Source of the DNA: Anaspis maculata
Lineage: Eukaryota; Arthropoda; Insecta; Coleoptera; Scraptiidae
Direction: 5' to 3'
Length of the DNA stretch: 64,000 bases
Assembly: GCA_949128115.1 (NCBI GenBank)
Contig: OX421968.1
Location: 6,820,001 to 6,884,000, forward strand
A program made the translations under genes and the position numbers. Below are positions 40,058-54,575 of this stretch, piece after piece (position 1 is the stretch's first letter; every line of letters begins with the position of its first letter). The notes beneath the pieces were generated by a model. The model made no database searches. It was given only the letters and a program-made list of their open reading frames with translations, and had not been told where the DNA came from.

Positions 40058-42597
40058 CGATCGGTCACCACTTTTCATGTTAGCAGCTACTTGTTCCAAA
40101 CGCAACATCCGACGAACGAACACAAATATAGAAGAAAAGTCACAATTATTATCCAAAAAGTTCAGGTTTTAACCCACGTGACTTCAGGCTTCAACCCACG
40201 TGACTTTTAAAACGATCGGTCACCACTTTTGGAGTTGGCAGCTACTTGTTCCAAACGCGACATCTGACGAACGAACACAAATATAAAAAAACTAAAGACA
40301 CAATTGTTATCCAAAAAATTCAGGTTTTTACCCACGTGACTTCAGGCTTCAACCCACGTGACTTTTAAAACGATCGGTCACCACTTTTGGAGTTGGCAGC
40401 TTCTTGTTCCAAACGCAACATCTGACGAACGAACACAAATATCAAAAAAAAATGACGAAATTGTTATCAAAAAAATTCAGGTTTGAACCCACGTGACTCC
40501 AGGCTCCAACCCACGTGACTTCAGGCTTCAACCCACGTGACTTTTGAAACGATCGGTCATCACTTTTGATGTTGGCAGCTACTTGTTCCAAACGCAACAT
40601 CTGACGACCGAACACAAATATAAAGAAAAAGACACAATTGTTATCCAAAAAAATCAGGTTTTAACCCACGTGACTTCAGGCTCCAACCCACGTGACTTTT
40701 AAAACGATCGGTCACCACTTTTGGAGTTGGCAGCTTCTTGTTCCAAACGCAACATCTGACGAACGAACACAAATATCAAAAAAAAATGACGAAATTGTTA
40801 TCCAAAAAATTCAGGTTTGAACCCACGTGACTCCAGGCTCCAACCCACGTGACTTCAGGTTTCAACCCACGTGACTTTTAAAACGATCGGTCATCACTTT
40901 TGATGTTGGCAGCTACTTGTTCCAAACGCAACATCTGACGAACGAACACAAATATAAAAGGAAAGACACAATAGTTATACAAAAAGTTCAGGTTTTAACC
41001 CACGTGACTTCAGGCTTCAACCCACGTGACTTCAGGCTTCAACCCACGTGACTTTTAACACGATCGGTCACCACTTTTGGAGTTGGCAGCTACTTGTTCC
41101 AAACGCAACATCTGACGAACGAACACAAATATCAAAAAACTAAAGACACAATTGTTATCCAAAAAGGTCAGATTTTCTCCCACGTGACTTCAGGCTTCAA
41201 CCCACGTGACTTTGTAAACGATCGGTCACCACTTTTGAAGTTGGCAGCTACTCTTTCCAAACGCAACATCTGACGAACGAACACAAATATAGAAAAAAAG
41301 ACACAATTGTTATCCAAAAAGTTCAGGTTTGAACCCACGTGACTCCAGGCTCCAACCCACGTGACTTCAGGCTTCAACCCACGTGACTTTTAAAACGATC
41401 GGTCACCACTTTTGATGTTGGCAGCTACTTGTTCCAAACGCAACATCTGACGAACGAACACAAATATCAAAAAAAAAGACACAATTGTTATCCAAAAAGT
41501 TCAGGCTTCAACCCACGTGACTTCAGGCTTCAACCCACGTGACTCTAGGCTTCAACCCACGTGACTTTTGAAACGATCGGTCAACACTTTTGGAGTTGGC
41601 AGCTTCTTGTTCCAAACGCAACATCTGACGAACGAACACAAATATCAAAAAAAAATGACGAAATTGTTATCCAAAAAATTCAGGTTTGAACCCACGTAAC
41701 TCCAGGCTCCAACCCACGTGACTTCAGGCTTCAACCCACGTGACTTTTAAAACGATCGGTCATCACTTTTGATGTTGGCAGCTTCTTGTTCCAAACGCGA
41801 CATCTGACGAACGAACACAAATATAAAAGAAAAGACACAATAGTTATACAAAAAGTTCAGGTTTTAACCCACGTGACTTCAGGCTTCAACCCACGTGACT
41901 TTTAACACGATCGGTCACCACTTTTGGAGTTGGCAGCTACTTGTTCCAAACGCAACATCTGACGAACGAACACAAATATCAAAAAACTAAAGACACAATT
42001 GTTATCCAAAAAGTTCAGGTTTTCTCCCACGTGACTTCAGGCTTCAACCCACGTGACTTCAGGCTTCAACCCACGTGACATTTAAAACGATCGGTCACCA
42101 CTTTTGATGTTGGCAGCTACTTGTTCCAAACGCAACATCTGACGAACGAACACAAATATAGAAGGAAAGACACAATTGTTATCCAAAAAGTTCAGGTTAT
42201 AGCCCACGTGACTTCAGGCATCAGCCCACGTGACTTCAGGCTTCAACCCACGTGACTTTTAAAACGATCGGTCACCACTTTTGATGTTGGCAGCTACTTG
42301 TTCCAAACGCAACATCTGACGAACGAACACAAATATAGAAGAAAAGACACAATTGTTATCCAAAAAGTTCAGGTTTTAACACACGTGACTTCAGGCTCCA
42401 ACCCACGTGACTTTGAAAACGATCGGTCACCACTTTTGAAGTTGGCAGCTACTCTTTCCAAACGCAACATCTGACGAACGAACACAAATATAGAAGAAAA
42501 GACACAATTGTTATCCAAAAAAATCAGGTTTCAACCCACGTGACTTCAGGCTTCAACCCACGTGACTTCAGGCTTCAACCCACGTGACTTTGTAAAC
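40058..42597. repeat. 2.87-kb tandem duplication, right copy
   Basis: It repeats 37187-39726 with a 2,871-bp shift, including the GGCATCAGCCC box (39346 and 42217) and AAAAAGGTCAGATTTTC (38293 and 41164). After 42597 the array rejoins the cycle 1 order, minus one 177-bp monomer, at an offset of +28433 by 42663. Confidence 0.86.
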
Positions 42598-45500
42598 GAT
42601 CGGTCACCACTTTTGAAGTTGGCAGCTACTCTTTCCAAACGCAACATCTGACGAACGAACACAAATATCAAAAAAAAAGACACAATTGTTATCCAAAAAG
42701 TTCAGGCTTCAACCCACGTGACTTCAGGCTTCAACCCACGTGACTCCAGGCTTCAACCCACGTGACTTTTGAAACGATCGGTCAACACTTTTGGAGTTGG
42801 CAGCTACTTGTTCCAAACGCAACATCTGACGAACGAACACAAATATCAATAAACTAAAGACACAATTGTTATCCAAAAAGTTCAGGTTCTAACCCACGTG
42901 ACTTCAGGCTCCAACCCACGTGACTTCAGGCTTCAACCCACGTGACTTTTCAAATGATCGGTCACCACTTTTAGAGTTGACAGCTACTTGTTCCAAAGCA
43001 ACAACTGACGAACGAACACAAATATCAAAAAACTAAAAACACAATTGTTATCCGGAAAGTTCAGGTTTTTACCCACGTGATTTCAGGCTTCAACCCATGT
43101 GTCTCCAAGCTTCAACCCACGTGACTTTTGAAACGATCCGTCACCACTTTTGGAGTTTGCAGCTACTTGTTCCAAACGCAACATCTGACGAACGAACACA
43201 AATATCAAAAAAAAAGACACAATTGTTATCCAAAAAGTTCAGATTTTCTCCCACGTGACTTCAGGCTTCAACCCACGTGACTTCAGGCTTCAACCCACGT
43301 GACTTTGTAAACGATCGGTCACCACTTTTGAAGTTGGCAGCTACTCTTTCCAAACGCAACATCTGACGAACGAACACAAATATAGAAAAAAAGACACAAT
43401 TGTTATCCAAAAAGTTCAGGCTTCAACCCACGTGACTTCAGGCTTCAACCCACGTGACTCTAGGCTTCAACCCACGTGACTTTTGAAACGATCGGTCAAC
43501 ACTTTTGGAGTTGGCAGCTTCTTGTTCCAAACGCAACATCTGACGAACGAACACAAATATCAAAAAAAAATGACGAAATTGTTATCCAAAAAATTCAGGT
43601 TTGAACCCACGTAACTCCAGGCTCCAACCCACGTGACTTCAGGCTTCAACCCACGTGACTTTTAAAACGATCGGTCATCACTTTTGATGTTGGCAGCTAC
43701 TTGTTCCAAACGCAACATCTGACGAACGAACACAAATATAAAAGAAAAGGCACAATAGTTATACAAAAAGTTCAGGTTTTAACCCACGTGACTTCAGGCT
43801 TCAACCCACGTGACTTTTAACACGATCGGTCACCACTTTTGGAGTTGGCAGCTACTTGTTCCAAACGCAACATCTGACGAACGAACACAAATATCAAAAA
43901 ACTAAAGACACAATTGTTATCCAAAAAGTTCAGATTTTCTCCCACGTGACTTTAGGCTTCAACCCACGTGACTTCAGGCTTCAACCCACGTGACTTTGTA
44001 AACGATCGGTCACCACTTTTGAAGTTGGCAGCTACTCTTTCCAAACGCAACATCTGACGAACAGACGAACGAACACAAATATAGAAAAAAAGACACAATT
44101 GTTATCCAAAAAGTTCAGGTTTGAACCCACGTGACTCCAGGCTCCAACCCACGTGACTTCAGGCTTCAACCCACGTGACTTTTAAAACGATCGGTCACCA
44201 CTTTTGATGTTGGCAGCTACTTGTTCCAAACGCAACATCTGACGAACGAACACAAATATAGAAGAAAAGACACAATTGTTATCCAAAAAAATCAGGTTTC
44301 AACCCACGTGACTTCAGGCTTCAACCCACGTGACTTCAGGCTTCAACCCACGTGACTTTGTAAACGATCGGTCACCACTTTTGAAGTTGGCAGCTACTCT
44401 TTCCAAACGCAACATCTGACGGACGAACACAAATATAGAAAAAAAGACACAATTGTTATCCAAAAAGTTCAGGTTTGAGCCCACGTGACTCCAGGCTCCA
44501 ACCCACGTGACTTCAGGCTCCAACCCACGTGACTTTTAAAACGATCGGTCACCACTTTTGATGTTGGCAGCTACTTGTTCCAAACGCAACATCTGACGAA
44601 CGAACACAAATATCAAAAAAAAAGACACAATTGTTATCCAAAAAGTTCAGGCTTCAACCCACGTGACTTCAGGCTTCAACCCACGTGACTCCAGGCTTTA
44701 ACCCACGTGACTTTTGAAACGATCGGTCAACACTTTTGGAGTTGGCAGCTACTTGTTCCAAACGCAACATCTGACGAACGAACACAAATATCAATAAACT
44801 AAAGACACAATTGTTATCCAAAAAGTTCAGGTTCTAACCCACGTGACTTCAGGCTCCAACCCACGTGACTTCAGGCTTCAACCCACGTGACTTTTCAAAT
44901 GATCGGTCACCACTTTTAGAGTTGACAGCTACTTGTTCCAAAGCAACAACTGACGAACGAACACAAATATCAAAAAACTAAAAACACAATTGTTATCCGG
45001 AAAGTTCAGGTTTTTACCCACGTGATTTCAGGCTTCAACCCATGTGACTCCAAGCTTCAACCCACGTGACTTTTGAAACGATCCGTCACCACTTTTGGAG
45101 TTTGCAGCTACTTGTTCCAAACGCAACATCTGACGAACGAACACAAATATCAAAAAAAAGACACAATTGTTATCCAAAAAGTTCAGATTTTCTCCCACGT
45201 GACTTCAGGCTTCAACCCACGTGACTTCAGGCTTCAACCCACGTGACTTTGTAAACGATCGGTCACCACTTTTGAAGTTGGCAGCTACTCTTTCCAAACG
45301 CAACATCTGACGAACGAACACAAATATAGAAAAAAAGACACAATTGTTATCCAAAAAGTTCAGGCTTCAACCCACGTGACTTCAGGCTTCAACCCACGTG
45401 ACTTTTGAAACGATCGGTCAACACTTTTGGAGTTGGCAGCTTCTTGTTCCAAACGCAACATCTGACGAACGAACACAAATATCAAAAAAAAAATGACGAA

Positions 45501-46102
45501 ATTGTTATCCAAAAAATTCAGGTTTGAACCCACGTAACTCCAGGCTCCAACACACGTGACTTCAGGCTTCAACCCACGTGACTTTTAAAACGATCGGTCA
45601 TCACTTTTGATGTTGGCAGCTACTTGTTCCAAACGCAACATCTGACGAACGAACACAAATATAAAAGAAAAGACACAATAGTTATACAAAAAGTTCAGGT
45701 TTTAACCCACGTGACTTCAGGCTTCAACCCACGTGACTTTTAACACGATCGGTCACCACTTTTGGAGTTGGCAGCTACTTGTTCCAAACGCAACATCTGA
45801 CGAACGAACACAAATATCAAAAAACTAAAGACACAATTGTTATCCAAAAAGTTCAGATTTTCTTCCACGTGACTTCAGGCTTCAACCCACGTGACTTCAG
45901 GCTTCAACCCACGTGACTTTGTAAACGATCGGTCACCACTTTTGAAGTTGGCAGCTACTCTTTCCAAACGCAACATCTGACGAACGAACACAAATATAGA
46001 AAAAAAGACACAATTGTTATCCAAAAAGTTCAGGTTTGAACCCACGTGACTCCAGGCTCCAACCCACGTGACTTCAGGCTTCAACCCACGTGACTTTTAA
46101 AA

Positions 46103-46816
46103 CGATCGGTCACCACTTTTGATGTTGGCAGCTACTTGTTCCAAACGCAACATCTGACGAACGAACACAAATATCAAAAAAAAAGACACAATTGTTATCC
46201 AAAAAGTTCAGGCTTCAACCCACGTGACTTCAGGCTTCAACCCACGTGACTCTAGGCTTCAACCCACGTGACTTTTGAAACGATCGGTCAACACTTTTGG
46301 AGTTGGCAGCTTCTTGTTCCAAACGCAACATCTGACGAACGAACACAAAAATCAAAGAAAAATGACGAAATTGTTATCCAAAAAATTCAGGTTTGAACCC
46401 ACGTAACTCCAGGCTCCAACCCACGTGACTTCAGGCTTCAACCCACGTGACTTTTAAAACGATCGGTCACCACTTTTGATGTTGGCAGCTACTTGTTCCA
46501 AACGCAACATCTGACGAACGAACACAAATATCAAAAAAAAAGACACAATTGTTATCCAAAAAGTTCAGGCTTCAACCCACGTGACTTCAGGCTTCAACCC
46601 ACGTGACTCTAGGCTTCAACCCACGTGACTTTTGAAACGATCGGTCACCACTTTTGGAGTTGGCAGCTTCTTGTTCCAAACGCAACATCTGACGAACGAA
46701 CACAAATATAGAAAAAAAGACACAATTGTTATCCAAAAAGTACAGGTTTGAACCCACGTGACTTCAGGCTCCAACCCACGTGACTTCAGGCTTCAACCCA
46801 CGTGACTTTGAAAACG
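46103..46816. repeat. Local duplication and rearranged stretch in cycle 3
   Basis: The two-monomer pair beginning at the CGATCGG of 46103 begins again at 46460 (shift 357 bp). In cycle 2 the matching place continues instead with CGATCGGTCATCAC and an AAATATAAAAGAAAAG linker. By about 46710 the sequence rejoins cycle 2 near 18742. The net change is a loss of 444 bp. One linker here reads AAAAATC instead of AAATATC near 46348. Confidence 0.75.
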
Positions 46817-47326
46817 ATCGGTCACCACTTTTGATGTTAGCAGCTACTTGTTCCAAACGCAACATCCGACGAACGAACACAAATATAGAAGAAAAGTCAC
46901 AATTGTTATCCAAAAAGTTCAGGTTTCAACCCACGTGACTTCAGGCTTCTACCCACGTGACTTCAGGCTTCAACCCACGTGACTTTTAAAACGATCGGTC
47001 ACCACTTTAGGAGTTGGCAGCTACTTGTTCCAAACGCAACATCTGACGAACGAACACAAATATCAAAAAACTAAAGACACAATTGTTATCCAAGAAATTC
47101 AGGTTTTTACCCACGTGACTTCAGGCTTCAACCTACGTGACTTCAGGCTTCAACCCACGTGACTTTTGAAACGATCGGTCACCACTTTTGATGTTGGCAG
47201 CTACTTGTTCCAAACGCAACATCTGACGACCGAACACAAATATAGAGAAAAAGACACAATTGTTATCCAAAAAAATCAGGTTTTAACCCACGTGACTTCA
47301 GGCTCCAACCCACGTGACTTTTAAAA

Positions 47327-50300
47327 CGATCGGTCACCACTTTTGGAGTTGGCAGCTTCTTGTTCCAAACGCAACATCTGACGAACGAACACAAATATAA
47401 AAAAAAAATGACAAAATTGTTATCCAAAAAATTCAGGTTTGAACCCACGTGACTCCAGGCTCCAACCCACGTGACTTCAGGCTTCAACCCACGTGACTTT
47501 TAAAACGATCGGTCATCACTTTTGATGTTGGCAGCTACTTGTTCCAAACGCAACATCTGACGAACGAACACAAATATAAAAGAAAAGACACAATAGTTAT
47601 CCAAAAAGTTCAGGTTTTAACCCACGTGACTTCAGGCTTCAACCCACGTGACTTCAGGCTTCAACCCACGTGACTTTTAACACGATCGGTCACCACTTTT
47701 GGAGTTGGCAGCTACTTGTTCCAAACGCAACATCTGACGAACGAACACAAATATCAAAAAACTAAAGACACAATTGTTATCCAAAAAGTTCAGGTTTTCT
47801 CCCACGTGACTTCAGGCTTCAACCCACGTGACTTCAGGCTCCAACCCACGTGACTTTTAAAACGATCGGTCACCACTTTTGGAGTTGGCAGCTTCTTGTT
47901 CCAAACGCAACATCTGACGAACGAACACAAATATAAAAAAAAAATGACGAAATTGTTATCCAAAAAATTCAGGTTTGAACCCACGTGCTCCAGGCTCCAA
48001 CCCACGTGACTTTAGGCTTCAACCCACGTGACTTTCAAAACGATCGGTCACCACTTTTGATGTTGGCAGCTTCTTGTTCCAAACGCAACATCTGACGAAC
48101 AAACACAAATATAGAAGAAAAGACACAATTGTTATCCAAAAAGTTCAGGTTTTAACCCACGTGACTTCAGGCTTCAACCCACGTGACTCCAGGCTTCAAC
48201 CCACGTGACTTTAGGCTCCAACCCACGTGACTTTGAAAACGATCGGTCACCACTTTTGAAGTTGGCAGCTACTCTTTCCAAACGCAACATCTGACGAACG
48301 AACACAAATATAGAAGAAAAGACACAATTGTCATCCAAAAAAATCAGGTTTCAACCCACGTGACTTCAGGCTTCAACCCACGTGACTTCAGGCTTCAACC
48401 CACGTGACTTCAGGCTTCAACCCACGTGACTTCAGGCTTCAACCCACGTGACTTCGGGCTTTAACCCACGTGACTTTGGAAACGATCGGTCACCACTTTT
48501 GAAGATGGCAGCTACTCTTTCCAAACGCAACATCTGACGAACGAACACAAATATCAAAAAACTAAAGACACAATTGTTATCCAAGAAATTCAGGTTTTTA
48601 CCCACGTGACTTCAGGCTTCAACCCACGTGACTTCAGGCTTCAACCCACGTGACTTTTAAAACGATCGGTCACCACTTTTGATGTTGGCAGCTACTTGTT
48701 CCAAACGCAACATCTGACGACCGAACACAAATATAGAGAAAAAGACACAATAGTTATCCAAAAAGTTCAGGTTTTAACCCACGTGACTCCAGGCTTCAAC
48801 CCACGTGACTTCAGGCTTCAACCCACGTGACTTTTACAACAATCGGTCACCACTTTTGGAGTTGGCAGCTACTTGTTCCAAACGCAACATCTGACGAACG
48901 AACACAAATATCAAAAAACAAAAGACACAATTGTTATCCCAAAAGTCCAGGTTTTCTCCCACGTGACTTCAGGCTTCAACCCACGTGACTTTTAAAACGA
49001 TCGGTCACCACTTTTGATGTTGGCAGCTACTTGTTCCAAACGCAACATCTGACGATCGAACACAAATATAGAAGGAAAGACACAATTGTTATCCAAAAAG
49101 TTCAGGTTTTAGCCCACGTGACTTCAGGCGTCAACCCACGTGACTTCAGGCTTCAACCCACGTGACTTCAGGCTTCAACCCACGTGACTTCAGGCTTCAA
49201 CCCACGTGACTTTTAAAACGATCGGTCGCCACTTTTGATGTTGGCAGCTACTTGTTCCAAACGCAACATCTGACGAACGAACACAAATATAGAAGAAAAT
49301 ACACAATTGTTATCCAAAAAGTTCAGGTTTTAACACACGTGACTTCAGGCTTCAACCCACGTGACTTTGAAAACGATCGGTCACCACTTTTGAAGTTGGC
49401 AGCTACTCTTTCCAAACGCAACATCTGACGAACGAACACAAATATAGAAGAAAAGACACAATTGTTATCCAAAAAAATCAGGTTTCAACCCACGTGACTT
49501 CAGGCTTCAACCCACGTGACTTCAGGCTTCAACCCCTGTGACTTCAGGCTTCAACCCACGTGACTTTGTAAACGATCGGTCACCACTTTTGAAGTTGGCA
49601 GCTACTCTTTCCAAACGCAACATCTGACGAACGAACACAAATATAGAAAAAAAGACACAATTGTTATCCAAAAAGTTCAGGTTTGAACCCACGTGACTCC
49701 AGGCTCCAACCCACGTGACTTCAGGCTTCAACCCACGTGACTTTTAAAACGATCGGTCACCACTTTTGATGTTGGCTGCTACTTGTTCCAAACGCAACAT
49801 CTGACGAACGAACACAAATATATAAAAAAAAGACACAATTGTTATCCAAAAAGTTCAGGCTTCAACCCACGTGACTTCAGGCTTCAACCCACGTGACTCC
49901 AGGCTTCAACCCACGTGACTTTTGGAACGATCGGTCAACACTTTTGGAGTTGGCAGCTACTTGTTCCAAACGCAACATCTGACGAACGAACACAAATATC
50001 AATAAACTAAAGACACAATTGTTATCCAAAAAGTTCAGGTTTTAACCCACGTGACTTCAGGCTTCAACCCACGTGACTTCAGGCTTCAACCCACGTGACT
50101 TTTCGAATGATCGGTCACCACTTTTGGAGTTGACAGCTACTTGTTCCAAAGCAACAACTGACGAACGAACACAAATATCAAAAAACTAAAGACACAATTG
50201 TTATCCGGAAAGTTCAGGTTTTTACCCACGTGATTTCAGGCTTCAACCCATGTGACTCCAAGCTTCAACCCACGTGACTTTTGAAACGATCCGTCACCAC

Positions 50301-50979
50301 TTTTGGAGTTTGCAGCTACTTGTTCCAAACGCAACATCTGACGAACGAACACAAATATCAAAAAAAAGAAGACACAATTGTTATCCAAAAAGTTCAGGCT
50401 TCAACCCACGTGACTCCAGGCTTCAACATACGTGACTTTTGAAACGATCGGTCACCACTCTTGGAGTTGGCAGCTACTTGTTCCAAACGCAACATCTGGC
50501 GAACGAACACAAATATAGAAGAAAAGACACAATAGTTATCCAAAAAGTTCAGGTTTTAACCCACGTGACTTCAGGCTTCAACCCACGTGACTCCAAGCTT
50601 AAACCCACGTGACTTTTGAAACGATCCGTCACCACTTTTGGAGTTGGCAGCTACTTGTTCCAAACGCAACATCTGACGAACGAACACAGATATAAAAAAA
50701 AAAGACACAATTGTTATCCAAAAAGTTCAGGCTTCGACCCACGTGACTTCAGACTTCAACCCACGTGACTCCAAGCTTCAACCCACGTAACTTTTGAAAC
50801 GATCCGTCACCACTTTTGGAGTTGGCAGCTACTTGTTCCAAACGCAACATCTGACGAACAAACACAAATATCAAAAAACTAAAGACACAATTGTTATTCA
50901 AAAAGTTCAGGTTTTTACCCACGTGACTTCAGGCTTCAACCCACGTGACTTTAGGCTTCAACCCACGTGACTTTTGAAA
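47327..50979. repeat. 3.65-kb tandem duplication, left copy
   Basis: This block of 3,653 bp runs from CGATCGG to the homologous CGATCGG at 50980. It aligns with 19360-23010 of cycle 2 at +27967. Private changes here, such as AACATACGTGAC near 50427 and CCCCTGTGAC near 49536, are not shared by the right copy, so the two copies can be told apart. Confidence 0.85.
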
Positions 50980-53900
50980 CGATCGGTCACCACTTTTGGA
51001 GTTGGCAGCTTCTTGTTCCAAACGCAACATCTGACGAACGAACACAAATATAAAAAAGAAATGACAAAATTGTTATCCAAAAAATTCAGGTTTGAACCCA
51101 CGTGACTCCAGGCTCCAACCCACGTGACTTCAGGCTTCAACCCACGTGACTTTTAAAACGATCGGTCATCACTTTTGATGTTGGCAGCTACTTGTTCCAA
51201 ACGCAACATCTGACGAACGAACACAAATATAAAAGAAAAGACACAATAGTTATCCAAAATGTTCAGGTTTTAACCCACGTGACTTCAGGCTTCAACCCAC
51301 GTGACTTCAGGCTTCAACCCACGTGACTTTTAACACGATCGGTCACCACTTTTGGAGTTGGCAGCTACTTGTTCCAAACGCAACATCTGACGAACGAACA
51401 CAAATATCAAAAAACTAAAGACACAATTGTTATCCAAAAAGTTCAGGTTTTCTCCCACGTGACTTCAGGCTTCAACCCACGTGACTTCAGGCTCCAACCC
51501 ACGTGACTTTTAAAACGATCGGTCACCACTTTTGGAGTTGGCAGCTTCTTGTTCCAAACGCAACATCTGACGAACGAACACAAATATAAAAAAAAAATGA
51601 CGAAATTGTTATCCAAAAAATTCAGGTTTGAACCCACGTGCTCCAGGCTCCAACCCACGTGACTTTAGGCTTCAACCCACGTGACTTTCAGAACGATCGG
51701 TCACCACTTTTGATGTTGGCAGCTTCTTGTTCCAAACGCAACATCTGACGAACAAACACAAATATAGAAGAAAAGACACAATTGTTATCCAAAAAGTTCA
51801 GGTTTTAACCCACGTGACTTCAGGCTTCAACCCACGTGACTCCAGGCTTCAACCCACGTGACTTTAGGCTCCAACCCACGTGACTTTGAAAACGATCGGT
51901 CACCACTTTTGAAGTTGGCAGCTACTCTTTCCAAACGCAACATCTGACGAACGAACACAAATATAGAAGAAAAGACACAATTGTCATCCAAAAAAATCAG
52001 GTTTCAACCCACGTGACTTCAGGCTTCAACCCACGTGACTTCAGGCTTCAACCCACGTGACTTCAGGCTTCAACCCACGTGACTTCAGGCTTCAACCCAC
52101 GTGACTTCGGGCTTTAACCCACGTGACTTTGGAAACGATCGGTCACCACTTTTGAAGATGGCAGCTACTCTTTCCAAACGCAACATCTGACGAACGAACA
52201 CAAATATCAAAAAACTAAAGACACAATTGTTATCCAAGAAATTCAGGTTTTTACCCACGTGACTTCAGGCTTCAACCCACGTGACTTCAGGCTTCAACCC
52301 ACGTGACTTTTAAAACGATCGGTCACCACTTTTGATGTTGGCAGCTACTTGTTCCAAACGCAACATCTGACGACCGAACACAAATATAGAGAAAAAGACA
52401 CAATAGTTATCCAAAAAGTTCAGGTTTTAACCCACGTGACTCCAGGCTTCAACCCACGTGACTTCAGGCTTCAACCCACGTGACTTTTACAACAATCGGT
52501 CACCACTTTTGGAGTTGGCAGCTACTTGTTCCAAACGCAACATCTGACGAACGAACACAAATATCAAAAAACTAAAGACACAATTGTTATCCCAAAAGTC
52601 CAGGTTTTCTCCCACGTGACTTCAGGCTTCAACCCACGTGACTTTTAAAACGATCGGTCACCACTTTTGATGTTGGCAGCTACTTGTTCCAAACGCAACA
52701 TCTGACGAACGAACACAAATATAGAAGGAAAGACACAATTGTTATCCAAAAAGTTCAGGTTTTAGCCCACGTGACTTCAGGCGTCAACCCACGTGACTTC
52801 AGGCTTCAACCCACGTGACTTCAGGCTTCAACCCACGTGACTTCAGGCTTCAACCCACGTGACTTTTAAAACGATCGGTCGCCACTTTTGATGTTGGCAG
52901 CTACTTGTTCCAAACGCAACATCTGACGAACGAACACAAATATAGAAGAAAATACACAATTGTTATCCAAAAAGTTCAGGTTTTAACACACGTGACTTCA
53001 GGCTTCAACCCACGTGACTTTGAAAACGATCGGTCACCACTTTTGAAGTTGGCAGCTACTCTTTCCAAACGCAACATCTGACGAACGAACACAAATATAG
53101 AAGAAAAGACACAATTGTTATCCAAAAAAATCAGGTTTCAACCCACGTGACTTCAGGCTTCAACCCACGTGACTTCAGGCTTCAACCCACGTGACTTCAG
53201 GCTTCAACCCACGTGACTTCAGGCTTCAACCCACGTGACTTTGTAAACGATCGGTCACCACTTTTGAAGTTGGCAGCTACTCTTTCCAAACGCAACATCT
53301 GACGAACGAACACAAATATAGAAAAAAAGACACAATTGTTATCCAAAAAGTTCAGGTTTGAACCCACGTGACTCCAGGCTCCAACCCACGTGACTTCAGG
53401 CTTCAACCCACGTGACTTTTAAAACGATCGGTCACCACTTTTGATGTTGGCTGCTACTTGTTCCAAACGCAACATCTGACGAACGAACACAAATATATAA
53501 AAAAAGACACAATTGTTATCCAAAAAGTTCAGGCTTCAACCCACGTGACTTCAGGCTTCAACCCACGTGACTCCAGGCTTCAACCCACGTGACTTTTGAA
53601 ACGATCGGTCAACACTTTTGGAGTTGGCAGCTACTTGTTCCAAACGCAACATCTGACGAACGAACACAAATATCAATAAACTAAAGACACAATTGTTATC
53701 CAAAAAGTTCAGGTTTTAACCCACGTGACTTCAGGCTTCAACCCACGTGACTTCAGGCTTCAACCCACGTGACTTTTCGAATGATCGGTCACCACTTTTG
53801 GAGTTGACAGCTACTTGTTCCAAAGCAACAACTGACGAACGAACACAAATATCAAAAAACTAAAGACACAATTGTTATCCGGAAAGTTCAGGTTTTTACC

Positions 53901-54575
53901 CACGTGATTTCAGGCTTCAACCCATGTGACTCCAAGCTTCAACCCACGTGACTTTTGAAACGATCCGTCACCACTTTTGGAGTTTGCAGCTACTTGTTCC
54001 AAACGCAACATCTGACGAACGAACACAAATATCAAAAAAAAGAAGACACAATTGTTATCCAAAAAGTTCAGGCTTCAACCCACGTGACTCCAGGCTTCAA
54101 CCCACGTGACTTTTGAAACGATCGGTCACCACTTTTGGAGTTGGCAGCTACTTGTTCCAAACGCAACATCTGGCGAACGAACACAAATATAGAAGAAAAG
54201 ACACAATAGTTATCCAAAAAGTTCAGGTTTTAACCCACGTGACTTCAGGCTTCAACCCACGTGACTCCAAGCTTAAACCCACGTGACTTTTGAAACGATC
54301 CGTCACCACTTTTGGAGTTGGCAGCTACTTGTTCCAAACGCAACATCTGACGAACGAACACAGATATAAAAAAAAAAGACACAATTGTTATCCAAAAAGT
54401 TCAGGCTTCGACCCACGTGACTTCAGACTTCAACCCACGTGACTCCAAGCTTCAACCCACGTAACTTTTGAAACGATCCGTCACCACTTTTGGAGTTGGC
54501 AGCTACTTGTTCCAAACGCAACATCTGACGAACAAACACAAATATCAAAAAACTAAAGACACAATTGTTATCCAA
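50980..54575. repeat. 3.65-kb tandem duplication, right copy
   Basis: The shift to the left copy is +3653, rising to +3675 near 53200 where one extra 22-bp box is present (five boxes against four). The copy ends near 54575, where the expected GTTATTCAAAAAG with TTTTTACCC gives way to GTTATCCAAAAAG with TTTGAACCC. From there the array matches 23105 onward. Confidence 0.84.

Larger units (their letters stand above)
15859..44291. repeat. Higher-order cycle 2, expanded to 28.4 kb
   Basis: This is the same ordered series as cycle 1, but 12.6 kb longer. The gain is accounted for by two extra boxes near 20400, a 2.16-kb block at about 21783-23944, a 7.69-kb tandem duplication (22212-37413) and a 2.87-kb tandem duplication (37187-42597). 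Against this, one 177-bp monomer is lost near 42660, and a step of 16 bp, mostly a shorter poly(A), is seen at 26245. The offset then stays at +28433 to the start of cycle 3. The whole-unit nature of nearly all steps points to unequal exchange between sister arrays, or an equivalent replication process. Confidence 0.85.
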
